From Rhynochetos jubatus (lineage: Eukaryota > Chordata > Aves > Eurypygiformes > Rhynochetidae): 64,000 nucleotides of DNA. How positions within the stretch are numbered: position 1 is the first letter of the stretch; each line of letters opens with the position of its first letter. The position numbers were made by a program, and so were the translations under genes. Under the pieces are notes generated by a model. It saw only the letters and a program-made list of their open reading frames with translations. It searched no databases and was not told where the DNA came from. Below, one piece after another: positions 21,771 through 33,300 of this stretch. The stretch covers positions 992,001-1,056,000 of the forward strand of contig CM050655.1 of the NCBI GenBank assembly GCA_027574665.1. Reading direction: 5' to 3'.

Positions 21771-24032
21771 TCTTGCTGCGCCTTTGCAGAGCACTGCGTG
21801 CCAGAGCAGCCGGATCGCTGTGTTGCTTGCAATCTCCAGTTCCAACAGTGCCACAGTTCCTCGGCAACAGAAAGAGCTAGGAAGCAATTGCTTGCGCTGA
21901 TTTCTCTCGCTGTGCTCTAGCAGTTCGTTCCCTTTTCGGCAGGGGGCGGGACCGCTTGCAAAGCTTAGAAACAAACCTCTCCCTTTTCCTCCAAAAGGGA
22001 AAGAGCTACGAGAGAATTTCTTAGGGAAACCTTGTTTGTTTTGACAGAGCACTGCATGCCTCTTAAGACAGAGCTCTGTATCCCCGGGAAAGTCGAAATC
22101 CAGGGGGACACCTTCTCTGTGCTAACAGGCTCGGAGAGGCTCGAATGCGCGGCTCGTTGAAGCGTCTGCCCGAACACGGACATCTAAAGCAGCACTGTAA
22201 TGCGACCAAACAGAAAGAGTTAGGAGAGAATTTCTTGTCCCTTCTTGCTGCGCCTTTGCAGAGCACTGTGTGCCAGAGCAGCCGGATCGCTGTCTTGCTT
22301 GCAATCTCCAGTTCCAACAGTGCCACAGTTCCTCGGCAACAGAAAGAGCTAGGAAGCAATTGCTTACGCTAATTTCTCTCGCTGTGCTCTAGCAGTTCGT
22401 TCCCTTTTCGGCAGAGCGCGGGACCGCTTGCAAAGCTTAGAAACAAACCTCTCCCTTTTCCTCCAAAAGGGAAAGAGCTACGAGAGAATTTCTTAGGGAA
22501 ACCTTGTTTGTTTTGGCAGAGCACTGCATGCCTCTTAAGACAGAGCTCTGTATCCCCGGGAAAGTCGAAATCCAGGGGGACACCTTCTCTGTGCTAACAG
22601 GCTCGGAGCGGCTCGAATGCGCGGCTCGTTGAAGCGTCTGCCCGAACACGGACATCTAAAGCAGCACTGTAATGCGACCAAACAGAAAGAGTTAGGAGAG
22701 AATTTCTTGTCCCTCCTTGCTGCGCCTTTGCAGAGCACTGCGTGCCAGAGCAGCCGGATCGCTGTCTTGCTTGCAATCTCCAGTTCCAACAGTGCCACAG
22801 TTCCTCGGCAACAGAAAGAGCTAGGAAGCAATTGCTTGCGCTGATTTCTCTCGCTGTGCTCTAGCAGTTCGTTCCCTTTTCGGCAGAGCGCGGGACCGCT
22901 TGCAAAGCTTAGAAACAAACCTCTCCCTTTTCCTCCAAAAGGGAAAGAGCTACGAGAGAATTTCTTAGGGAAACCTTGTTTGTTTTGGCAGAGCACTGCA
23001 TGCCTCTTAAGACAGAGCTCTGGATCAGTGGGCAAGTCGAAATCCAGGGGGACACCTTCTCTGTCCTAACTGGCTCGGAGAGGCTCGAATGCGCGGCTCG
23101 TTGAAGCGTCTGCCCGAACACGGACATCTAAAGCAGCACTGTAATGCGACCAAACAGGAAGAGTTAGGAGAGAATTTCTTGTCCCTCCTTGCTGCGCCTT
23201 TGCAGAGCACTGCGTGCCAGAGCAGCCGGATCGCTGTCTTGCTTGCAATCTCCAGTTCCAACAGTGCCACAGTTCCTCGGCAACAGAAAGAGCTAGGAAG
23301 GAATTGCTTGCGCTGTTTTCTCTCGCTGTGCTCTAGCAGTTCGTTCCCTTTTCGGCAGAGCGCGGGACCGCTTGCAAAGCTTAGAAACAAACCTCTCCCT
23401 TTTCCTCCAAAAGGGAAAGAGCTACGAGGGAATTTCTTAGGGAAACCTTGATTGTTTTGGCAGAGCACTGCATGCCTCTTAAGACAGAGCTCTGTATCCC
23501 CGGGAAAGTCGAAATCCAGGGGGACACCTTCTCTGTCCTAACTGGCTCGGAGAGGCTCGAATGCGCGGCTCGTTGAAGCGTCTGCCCGAACAGGGACATC
23601 TGAAGCAGCACTGTAATGCGACCAAACAGAAAGAGTTAGGAGACAATTTCTTGTCCCTTCTTGCTGCGCCTTTGCAGAGCACTGCGTGCCAGAGCAGCCG
23701 GATCGCTGTGTTGCTTGCAATCTCCAGTTCCAACAGTGCCACAGTTCCTCGGCAACAGAAAGAGCTAGGAAGGAATTGCTTGCGCTGATTTCTCTCGCTG
23801 TGCTCTAGCAGTTCGTTCCCTTTTCGGCAGAGCGCGGGACCGCTTGCAAAGCTTAGAAACAAACCTCTCCCTTTTCCTCCAAAAGGGAAAGAGCTACGAG
23901 GGAATTTCTTAGCGAAACCTTGTTTGTTTTGGCAGAGCACTGCATGCCTCTTAAGACAGAGCTCTGAATCCCCGGGAAAGTCGAAATCCAGCGGGACACC
24001 TTCTCTGTGCTAACAGGCTCGGAGAGGCTCGA

Positions 24033-24501
24033 ATGCGCGGCTCGTTGAAGCGTCTGCCCGAACACGATCTAAAGCAGCACTGTAATGCGACCAAACAGAA
24101 AGAGTTAGGAGACAATTTCTTGTCCCTTCTTGCTGCGCCTTTGCAGAGCACTGCGTGCCAGAGCAGCCGGATCGCTGTGTTGCTTGCAATCTCCAGTTCC
24201 AACAGTGCCACAGTTCCTCGGCAACAGAAAGAGCTAGGAAGGAATTGCTTGCGCTGATTTCTCTCGCTGTGCTCTAGCAGTTCGTTCCCTTTTCGGCAGA
24301 GCGCGGGACCGCTTGCAAAGCTTAGAAACAAACCTCTCCCTTTTCCTCCAAAAGGGAAAGAGCTACGAGAGAATTTCTTAGGGAAACCTTGTTTGTTTTG
24401 GCAGAGCACTGCATGCCTCTTAAGACAGAGCTCTGGATCAGTGGGCAAGTCGAAATCCAGGGGGACACCTTCTCTGTCCTAACTGGCTCGGAGAGGCTCG
24501 A
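24033..24501. repeat. 469-bp monomer, rightmost, with recombined haplotype
   Basis: It has the 3-bp deletion but GAGACAATTTC where the other eight carriers have GAGGGAATTTC. This is the only 469-bp unit outside domain 1. A short conversion or exchange with a GAGACAATTTC unit explains it simply. Confidence 0.85.
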
Positions 24502-26960
24502 ATGCGCGGCTCGTTGAAGCGTCTGCCCGAACACGGACATCTAAAGCAGCACTGTAATGCGACCAAACAGGAAGAGTTAGGAGAGAATTTCTTGTCCCTC
24601 CTTGCTGCGCCTTTGCAGAGCACTGCGTGCCAGAGCAGCCGGATCGCTGTCTTGCTTGCAATCTCCAGTTCCAACAGTGCCACAGTTCCTCGGCAACAGA
24701 AAGAGCTAGGAAGCAATTGCTTGCGCTGATTTCTCTCGCTGTGCTCTAGCAGTTCGTTCCCTTTTCGGCAGAGCGCGGGACCGCTTGCAAAGCTTAGAAA
24801 CAAACCTCTCCCTTTTCCTCCAAAAGGGAAAGAGCTACGAGAGAATTTCTTAGGGAAACCTTGTTTGTTTTGGCAGAGCACTGCATGCCTCTTAAGACAG
24901 AGCTCTGTATCCCCGGGAAAGTCGAAATCCAGGGGGACACCTTCTCTGTCCTAACTGGCTCGGAGAGGCTCGAATGCGCGGCTCGTTGAAGCGTCTGCCC
25001 GAACACGGACATCTAAAGCAGCACTGTAATGCGACCAAACAGAAAGAGTTAGGAGGGAATTTCTTGTCCCTTCTTGCTGCGCCTTTGCAGAGCACTGCGT
25101 GCCAGAGCAGCCGGATCGCTGTGTTGCTTGCAATCTCCAGTTCCCACAGTGCCACAGTTCCTCGGCAACAGAAAGAGCTAGGAAGGAATTGCTTGCGCTG
25201 ATTTCTCTCGCTGTGCTCTAGCAGTTCGTTCCCTTTTCGGCAGAGCGCGGGACCGCTTGCAAAGCTTAGAAACAAACCTCTCCCTTTTCCTCCAAAAGGG
25301 AAAGAGCTACGAGAGAATTTCTTAGGGAAACCTTGTTTGTTTTGGCAGAGCACTGCATGCCTCTTAAGACAGAGCTCTGTATCCCCGGGAAAGTCGAAAT
25401 CCAGGGGGACACCTTCTCTGTGCCAACAGACTCGGAGAGGCTCGAATGCGCGGCTCGTTGAAGCGTCTGCCCGAACACGGACATCTAAAGCAGCACTGTA
25501 ATGCGACCAAACAGGAAGAGTTAGGAGAGAATTTCTTGTCCCTTCTTGCTGCGCCTTTGCAGAGCACTGCGTGCCAGAGCAGCCGGATCGCTGTGTTGCT
25601 TGCAATCTCCAGTTCCAACAGTGCCACAGTTCCTCGGCAACAGAAAGAGCTAGGAAGGAATTGCTTACGCTGTTTTCTCTCGCTGTGCTCTAGCAGTTCG
25701 TTCCCTTTTCGGCAGAGGGCGGGACCGCTTGCAAAGCTTAGAAACAAACCTCTCCCTTTTCCTCCAAAAGGGAAAGAGCTACGAGAGAATTTCTTAGGGA
25801 AACCTTGTTTGTTTTGGCAGAGCACTGCATGCCTCTTAAGACAGAGCTCTGGATCAGTGGGCAAGTCGAAATCCAGGGGGACACCTTCTCTGTGCTAAAA
25901 GGCTCGGAGAGGCTCGAATGCGCGGCTCGTTGAAGCGTCTGCCCGAACACGGACATCTAAAGCAGCACTGTAATGCGACCAAACAGAAAGAGTTAGGAGA
26001 CAATTTCTTGTCCCTTCTTGCTGCGCCTTTGCAGAGCACTGCGTGCCAGAGCAGCCGGATCGCTGTGTTGCTTGCAATCTCCAGTTCCAACAGTGCCACA
26101 GTTCCTCGGCAACAGAAAGAGCTAGGAAGCAATTGCTTGCGCTGATTTCTCTCGCTGTGCTCTAGCAGTTCGTTCCCTTTTCGGCAGAGCGCGGGACCGC
26201 TTGCAAAGCTTAGAAACAAACCTCTCCCTTTTCCTCCAAAAGGGAAAGAGCTACGAGAGAATTTCTTAGTGAAACCTTGTTTGTTTTGGCAGAGCACTGC
26301 ATGCCTCTTAAGACAGAGCTCTGTATCCCCGGGAAAGTCGAAATCCAGAGCGACACCTTCTCTGTCCTAACTGGCTCGGAGAGGCTCGAATGCGCGGCTC
26401 GTTGAAGCGTCTGCCCGAACACGGACATCTGAAGCAGCACTGTAATGCGACCAAACAGAAAGAGTTAGGAGAGAATTTCTTGTCCCTCCTTGCTGCGCCT
26501 TTGCAGAGCACTGCATGCCAGAGCAGCCGGATCGCTGTCTTGCTTGCAATCTCCAGTTCCAACAGTGCCACAGTTCCTCGGCAACAGAAAGAGCTAGGAA
26601 GCAATTGCTTACGCTAATTTCTCTCGCTGTGCTCTAGCAGTTCGTTCCCTTTTCGGCAGAGCGCGGGACCGCTTGCAAAGCTTAGAAACAAACCTCTCCC
26701 TTTTCCTCCAAAAGGGAAAGAGCTACGAGAGAATTTCTTAGTGAAATCTCGTTTGTTTTGGCAGAGCACTGCATGCCTCTTAAGACAGAGCTCTGTATCC
26801 CCGGGAAAGTCGAAATCCAGGGGGACACCTTCTCTGTGCTAACAGGCTCGGAGAGGCTCGAATGCGCGGCTCGTTGAAGCGTCTGCCCGAACAAGGACAT
26901 CTAAAGCAGCACTGTAATGCGACCAAACAGAAAGAGTTAGGAGAGAATTTCTTGTCCCTT
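24243..26960. repeat. Copied block, 11-monomer offset, diverged, copy 2
   Basis: Partner of 19053-21770. Private changes here include GAGGGAATTTC near 25056, TTGCTTACGCTG near 25666 and GAGACAATTTC near 26000. More differences per kilobase than the other pairs make this one of the older events. Confidence 0.8.
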
Positions 26961-27333
26961 CCTTCTGTGCCTTTGCAGAGCACTGCGTGCCAGAGCAGCC
27001 GGATCGCTGTGTTGCTTGCAATCTCCAGTTCCAACAGTGCCACAGTTCCTCGGCAACAGAAAGAGCTAGGAAGGAATTGCTTGCGCTGATTTCTCTCGCT
27101 GTGCTCTAGCAGTTCGTTCCCTTTTCGGCAGAGCGCGGGACCGCTTGCAAAGCTTAGAAACAAACCTCTCCCTTTTCCTCCAAAAGGGAAAGAGCTACGA
27201 GAGTATTTCTTAGCGAAATCTCGTTTGTTTTGGCAGAGCACTGCATGCCTCTTAAGACAGAGCTCTGTATCCCCGGGAAAGTCGAAATCCAGGGGGACAC
27301 CTTCTCTGTCCTAACAGGCTCGGAGAGGCTCGA
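26862..27333. repeat. Monomer with a tight cluster of private substitutions
   Basis: CCCTTCTTGCTGCGCC is CCCTTCCTTCTGTGCC at 26957-26972: three substitutions in seven bases that I saw in no other unit. It also has the ACAAGGACATC variant. The block copied from 19053-21770 stops exactly here (first difference at 26961). Confidence 0.8.
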
Positions 27334-30300
27334 ATGCGCGGCTCGTTGAAGCGTCTGCCCGAACACGGACATCTGAAGCAGCACTGTAATGCGACCAAAC
27401 AGAAAGAGTTAGGAGAGAATTTCTTGTCCCTTCTTGCTGCGCCTTTGCAGAGCACTGTGTGCCAGAGCAGTCGGATCGCTCTGTTGCTTGCAATCTCCAG
27501 TTCCAACAGTGCCACAGTTCCTCGGCAACAGAAAGAGCTAGGAAGGAATTGCTTGCGCTGTTTTCTCTCGCTGTGCTCTAGCAGTTCGTTCCCTTTTCGG
27601 CAGAGCGCGGGACCGCTTGCAAAGCTTAGAAACAAACCTCTCCCTTTTCCTCCAAAAGGGAAAGAGCTACGAGAGAATTTCTTAGGGAAACCTTGTTTGT
27701 TTTGGCAGAGCACTGCATGCCTCTTAAGAGAGAGCTCTGGATCAGTGGGCAAGTCGAAATCCAGAGCGACACCTTCTCTGTCCTAACAGGCTCGGAGAGG
27801 CTCGAATGCGCGGCTCGTTGAAGCGTCTGCCCGAACACGGACATCTGAAGCAGCACTGTAATGCGACCAAACAGAAAGAGTTAGGAGAGAATTTCTTGTC
27901 CCTTCTTGCTGCGCCTTTGCAGAGCACTGCGTGCCAGAGCAGCCGGATCGCTGTCTTGCTTGCAATCTCCAGTTCCAACAGTGCCACAGTTCCTCGGCAA
28001 CAGAAAGAGCTAGGAAGCAATTGCTTGCGCTGATTTCTCTCGCTGTGCTCTAGCAGTTCGTTCCCTTTTCGGCAGAGCGCGGGACCGCTTGCAAAGCTTA
28101 GAAACAAACCTCTCCCTTTTCCTCCAAAAGGGAAAGAGCTACGAGAGAATTTCTTAGGGAAACCTTGTTTGTTTTGACAGAGCACTGCATGCCTCTTAAG
28201 ACAGAGCTCTGTATCCCCGGGAAAGTCGAAATCCAGAGCGACACCTTCTCTGTCCTAACTGGCTCGGAGAGGCTCGAATGCGCGGCTCGTTGAAGCGTCT
28301 GCCCGAACAAGGACATCTAAAGCAGCACTGTAATGCGACCAAACAGAAAGAGTTAGGAGAGAATTTCTTGTCCCTTCTTGCTGCGCCTTTGCAGAGCACT
28401 GCGTGCCAGAGCAGCCGGATCGCTGTGTTGCTTGCAATCTCCAGTTCCAACAGTGCCACAGTTCCTCGGCAACAGAAAGAGCTAGGAAGCAATTGCTTGC
28501 GCTGATTTCTCTCGCTGTGCTCTAGCAGTTCGTTCCCTTTTCGGCAGAGCGCGGGACCGCTTGCAAAGCTTAGAAACAAACCTCTCCCTTTTCCTCCTAA
28601 AGGGAAAGAGCTACGAGAGAATTTCTTAGTGAAATCTCGTTTGTTTTGGCAGAGCACTGCATGCCTCTTAAGACAGAGCTCTGTATCCCCGGGAAAGTCG
28701 AAATCCAGGGGGACACCTTCTCTGTGCTAACAGGCTCGGAGAGGCTCGAATGCGCGGCTCGTTGAAGCGTCTGCCCGAACACGGACATCTGAAGCAGCAC
28801 TGTAATGCGACCAAACAGAAAGAGTTAGGAGAGAATTTCTTGTCCCTTCTTGCTGCGCCTTTGCAGAGCACTGCGTGCCAGAGCAGCCGGATCGCTGTCT
28901 TGCTTGCAATCTCCAGTTCCAACAGTGCCACAGTTCCTCGGCAACAGAAAGAGCTAGGAAGCAATTGCTTGCGCTGATTTCTCTCGCTGTGCTCTAGCAG
29001 TTCGTTCCCTTTTCGGCAGAGCGCGGGACAGCTTGCAAAGCTTAGAAACAAACCTCTCCCTTTTCCTCCAAAAGGGAAAGAGCTACGAGGGAATTTCTTA
29101 GCGAAACCTTGTTTGTTTTGGCAGGGCACTGCATGCCTCTTAAGACAGAGCTCTGGATCAGTGGGCAAGTCGAAATCCAGGGGGACACCTTCTCTGTCCT
29201 AACTGGCTCGGAGAGGCTCGAATGCGCGACTCGTTGAAGCGTCTGCCCGAACACGGACATCTAAAGCAGCACTGTAATGCGACCAAACAGGAAGAGTTAG
29301 GAGAGAATTTCTTGTCCCTCCTTGCTGCGCCTTTGCAGAGCACTGCGTGCCAGAGCAGCCGGATCGCTGTGTTGCTTGCAATCTCCAGTTCCAACAGTGC
29401 CACAGTTCCTCGGCAACAGAAAGAGCTAGGAAGCAATTGCTTGCGCTGATTTCTCTCGCTGTGCTCTAGCAGTTCGTTCCCTTTTCGGCAGAGCGCGGGA
29501 CCGCTTGCAAAGCTTAGAAACAAACCTCTCCCTTTTCCTCCAAAAGGGAAAGAGCTACGAGAGAATTTCTTAGTGAAACCTTGTTTGTTTTGACAGAGCA
29601 CTGCATGCCTCTTAAGACAGAGCTCTGTATCCCCGGGAAAGTCGAAATCCAGAGCGACACCTTCTCTGTCCTAACTGGCTCGGAGAGGCTCGAATGCGCG
29701 GCTCGTTGAAGCGTCTGCCCGAACAAGGACATCTAAAGCAGCACCGTAATGCGACCAAACAGAAAGAGTTAGGAGAGAATTTCTTGTCCCTTCTTGCTGC
29801 GCCTTTGCAGAGCACTGCGTGCCAGAGCAGCCGGATGGCTGTGTTGCTTGCAATCTCCAGTTCCAACAGTGCCACAGTTCCTCGGCAACAGAAAGAGCTA
29901 GGAAGCAATTGCTTGCGCTGATTTCTCTCGCTGTGCTCTAGCAGTTCGTTCCCTTTTCGGCAGAGCGCGGGACCGCTTGCAAAGCTTAGAAACAAACCTC
30001 TCCCTTTTCCTCCAAAAGGGAAAGAGCTACGAGAGAATTTCTTAGGGAAACCTTGTTTGTTTTGGCAGAGCACTGCATGCCTCTTAAGACAGAGCTCTGG
30101 ATCAGTGGGCAAGTCGAAATCCAGGGGGACACCTTCTCTGTCCTAACAGGCTCGGAGAGGCTCGAAGGCGCGGCTCGTTGAAGCGTCTGCCCGAACACGG
30201 ACATCTAAAGCAGCACTGTAATGCGACCAAACAGAAAGAGTTAGGAGGGAATTTCTTGTCCCTTCTTGCTGCGCCTTTGCAGAGCACTGCGTGCCAGAGC

Positions 30301-33300
30301 AGCCGGATCGCTGTGTTGCTTGCAATCTCCAGTTCCAACAGTGCCACAGTTCCTCGGCAACAGAAAGAGCTAGGAAGGAATTGCTTGCCCTGTTTTCTCT
30401 CGCTGTGCTCTAGCAGTTCGTTCCCTTTTCGGCAGAGCGCGGGACCGCTTGCAAAGCTTAGAAACAAACCTCTCCCTTTTCCTCCAAAAGGGAAAGAGCT
30501 ACGAGAGAATTTCTTAGTGAAATCTCGTTTGTTTTGGCAGAGCACTGCATGCCTCTTAAGACAGAGCTCTGTATCCCCGGGAAAGTCGAAATCCAGGGGG
30601 ACACCTTCTCTGTCCTAACAGGCTCGGAGAGGCTCGAATGCGCGGCTCGTTGAAGCGTCTGCCCGAACACGGACATCTGAAGCAGCACTGTAATGCGACC
30701 AAACAGAAAGAGTTAGGAGAGAATTTCTTGTCCCTTCTTGCTGCGCCTTTGCAGAGCACTGCGTGCCAGAGCAGCCGGATCGCTGTGTTGCTTGCAATCT
30801 CCAGTTCCAACAGTGCCACAGTTCCTCGGCAACAGAAAGAGCTAGGAAGCAATTGCTTGCGCTGATTTCTCTCGCTGTGCTCTAGCAGTTCGTTCCCTTT
30901 TCGGCAGAGCGCGGGACCGCTTGCAAAGCTTAGAAACAAACCTCTCCCTTTTCCTCCAAAAGGGAAAGAGCTACGAGAGAATTTCTTAGGGAAACCTTGT
31001 TTGTTTTGGCAGAGCACTGCATGCCTCTTAAGACAGAGCTCTGAATCCCCGGGAAAGTCGAAATCCAGCGGGACACCTTCTCTGTGCTAACAGGCTCGGA
31101 GAGGCTCGAATGCGCGGCTCGTTGAAGCGTCTGCCCGAACACGGACATCTAAAGCAGCACTGTAATGCGACCAAACAGAAAGAGTTAGGAGGGAATTTCT
31201 TGTCCCTTCTTGCTGCGCCTTTGCAGAGCACTGCGTGCCAGAGCAGCCGGATCGCTGTGTTGCTTGCAATCTCCAGTTCCAACAGTGCCACAGTTCCTCG
31301 GCAACAGAAAGAGCTAGGAAGGAATTGCTTGCGCTGTTTTCTCTCGCTGTGCTCTAGCAGTTCGTTCCCTTTTCGGCAGAGCGCGGGACCGCTTGCAAAG
31401 CTTAGAAACAAACCTCTCCCTTTTCCTCCAAAAGGGAAAGAGCTACGAGAGAATTTCTTAGGGAAACCTTGATTGTTTTGGCAGAGCACTGCATGCCTCT
31501 TAAGACAGAGCTCTGTATCCCCGGGAAAGTCGAAATCCAGGGGGACACCTTCTCTGTGCTAACTGGCTCGGAGAGGCTCGAATGCGCGGCTCGTTGAAGC
31601 GTCTGCCCGAACACGGACATCTGAAGCAGCACTGTAATGCGACCAAACAGAAAGAGTTAGGAGACAATTTCTTGTCCCTTCTTGCTGCGCCTTTGCAGAG
31701 CACTGCGTGCCAGAGCAGCCGGATCGCTGTGTTGCTTGCAATCTCCAGTTCCAACAGTGCCACAGTTCCTCGGCAACAGAAAGAGCTAGGAAGGAATTGC
31801 TTGCGCTGATTTCTCTCGCTGTGCTCTAGCAGTTCGTTCCCTTTTCGGCAGAGCGCGGGACCGCTTGCAAAGCTTAGAAACAAACCTCTCCCTTTTCCTC
31901 CAAAAGGGAAAGAGCTACGAGGGAATTTCTTAGGGAAACCTTGATTGTTTTGGCAGAGCACTGCATGCCTCTTAAGACAGAGCTCTGTATCCCCGGGAAA
32001 GTCGAAATCCAGGGGGACACCTTCTCTGTGCTAACTGGCTCGGAGAGGCTCGAATGCGCGGCTCGTTGAAGCGTCTGCCCGAACAGGGACATCTGAAGCA
32101 GCACTGTAATGCGACCAAACAGAAAGAGTTAGGAGAGAATTTCTTGTCCCTTCTTGCTGCGCCTTTGCAGAGCACTGCGTGCCAGAGCAGCCGGATCGCT
32201 GTGTTGCTTGCAATCTCCAGTTCCAACAGTGCCACAGTTCCTCGGCAACAGAAAGAGCTAGGAAGGAATTGCTTGTGCTGTTTTCTCTCGCTGTGCTCTA
32301 GCAGTTCGTTCCCTTTTCGGCAGAGCGCGGACCCGCTTGCAAAGCTTAGAAACAAACCTCTCCCTTTTCCTCCAAAAGGGAAAGAGCTACGAGAGAATTT
32401 CTTAGGGAAACCTTGTTTGTTTTGGCAGAGCACTGCATGCCTCTTAAGACAGAGCTCTGGATCCCCGGGAAAGTCGAAATCCAGAGCGACACCTTCTCTG
32501 TCCTAACTGGCTCGGAGAGGCTCGAATGCGCGGCTCGTTGAAGCGTCTGCCCGAACACGGACATCTGAAGCAGCACTGTAATGCGACCAAACAGAAAGAG
32601 TTAGGAGACAATTTCTTGTCCCTTCTTGCTGCGCCTTTGCAGAGCACTGCGTGCCAGAGCAGCCGGATCGCTGTCTTGCTTGCAATCTCCAGTTCCAACA
32701 GTGCCACAGTTCCTCGGCAACAGAAAGAGCTAGGAAGGAATTGCTTGCGCTGATTTCTCTCGCTGTGCTCTAGCAGTTCGTTTCCTTTTCGGCAGAGCGC
32801 GGGACCGCTTGCAAAGCTTAGAAACAAACCTCTCCCTTTTCCTCCAAAAGGGAAAGAGCTACGAGAGAATTTCTTAGTGAAACCTTGTTTGTTTTGACAG
32901 AGCACTGCATGCTTCTTAAGACAGAGCTCTGTATCCCCGGGAAAGTCGAAATCCAGAGCGACACCTTCTCTGTCCTAACTGGCTCGGAGAGGCTCGAATG
33001 CGCGGCTCGTTGAAGCGTCTGCCCGAACAAGGACATCTAAAGCAGCACTGTAATGCGACCAAACAGAAAGAGTTAGGAGAGAATTTCTTGTCCCTTCTTG
33101 CTGCGCCTTTGCAGAGCACTGCGTGCCAGAGCAGCCGGATCGCTGTCTTGCTTGCAATCTCCAGTTCCAACAGTGCCACAGTTCCTCGGCAACAGAAAGA
33201 GCTAGGAAGCAATTGCTTGCTCTGATTTCTCTCGCTGTGCTCTAGCAGTTCGTTCCCTTTTCGGCAGAGCGCGGGACCGCTTGCAAAGCTTAGAAACAAA

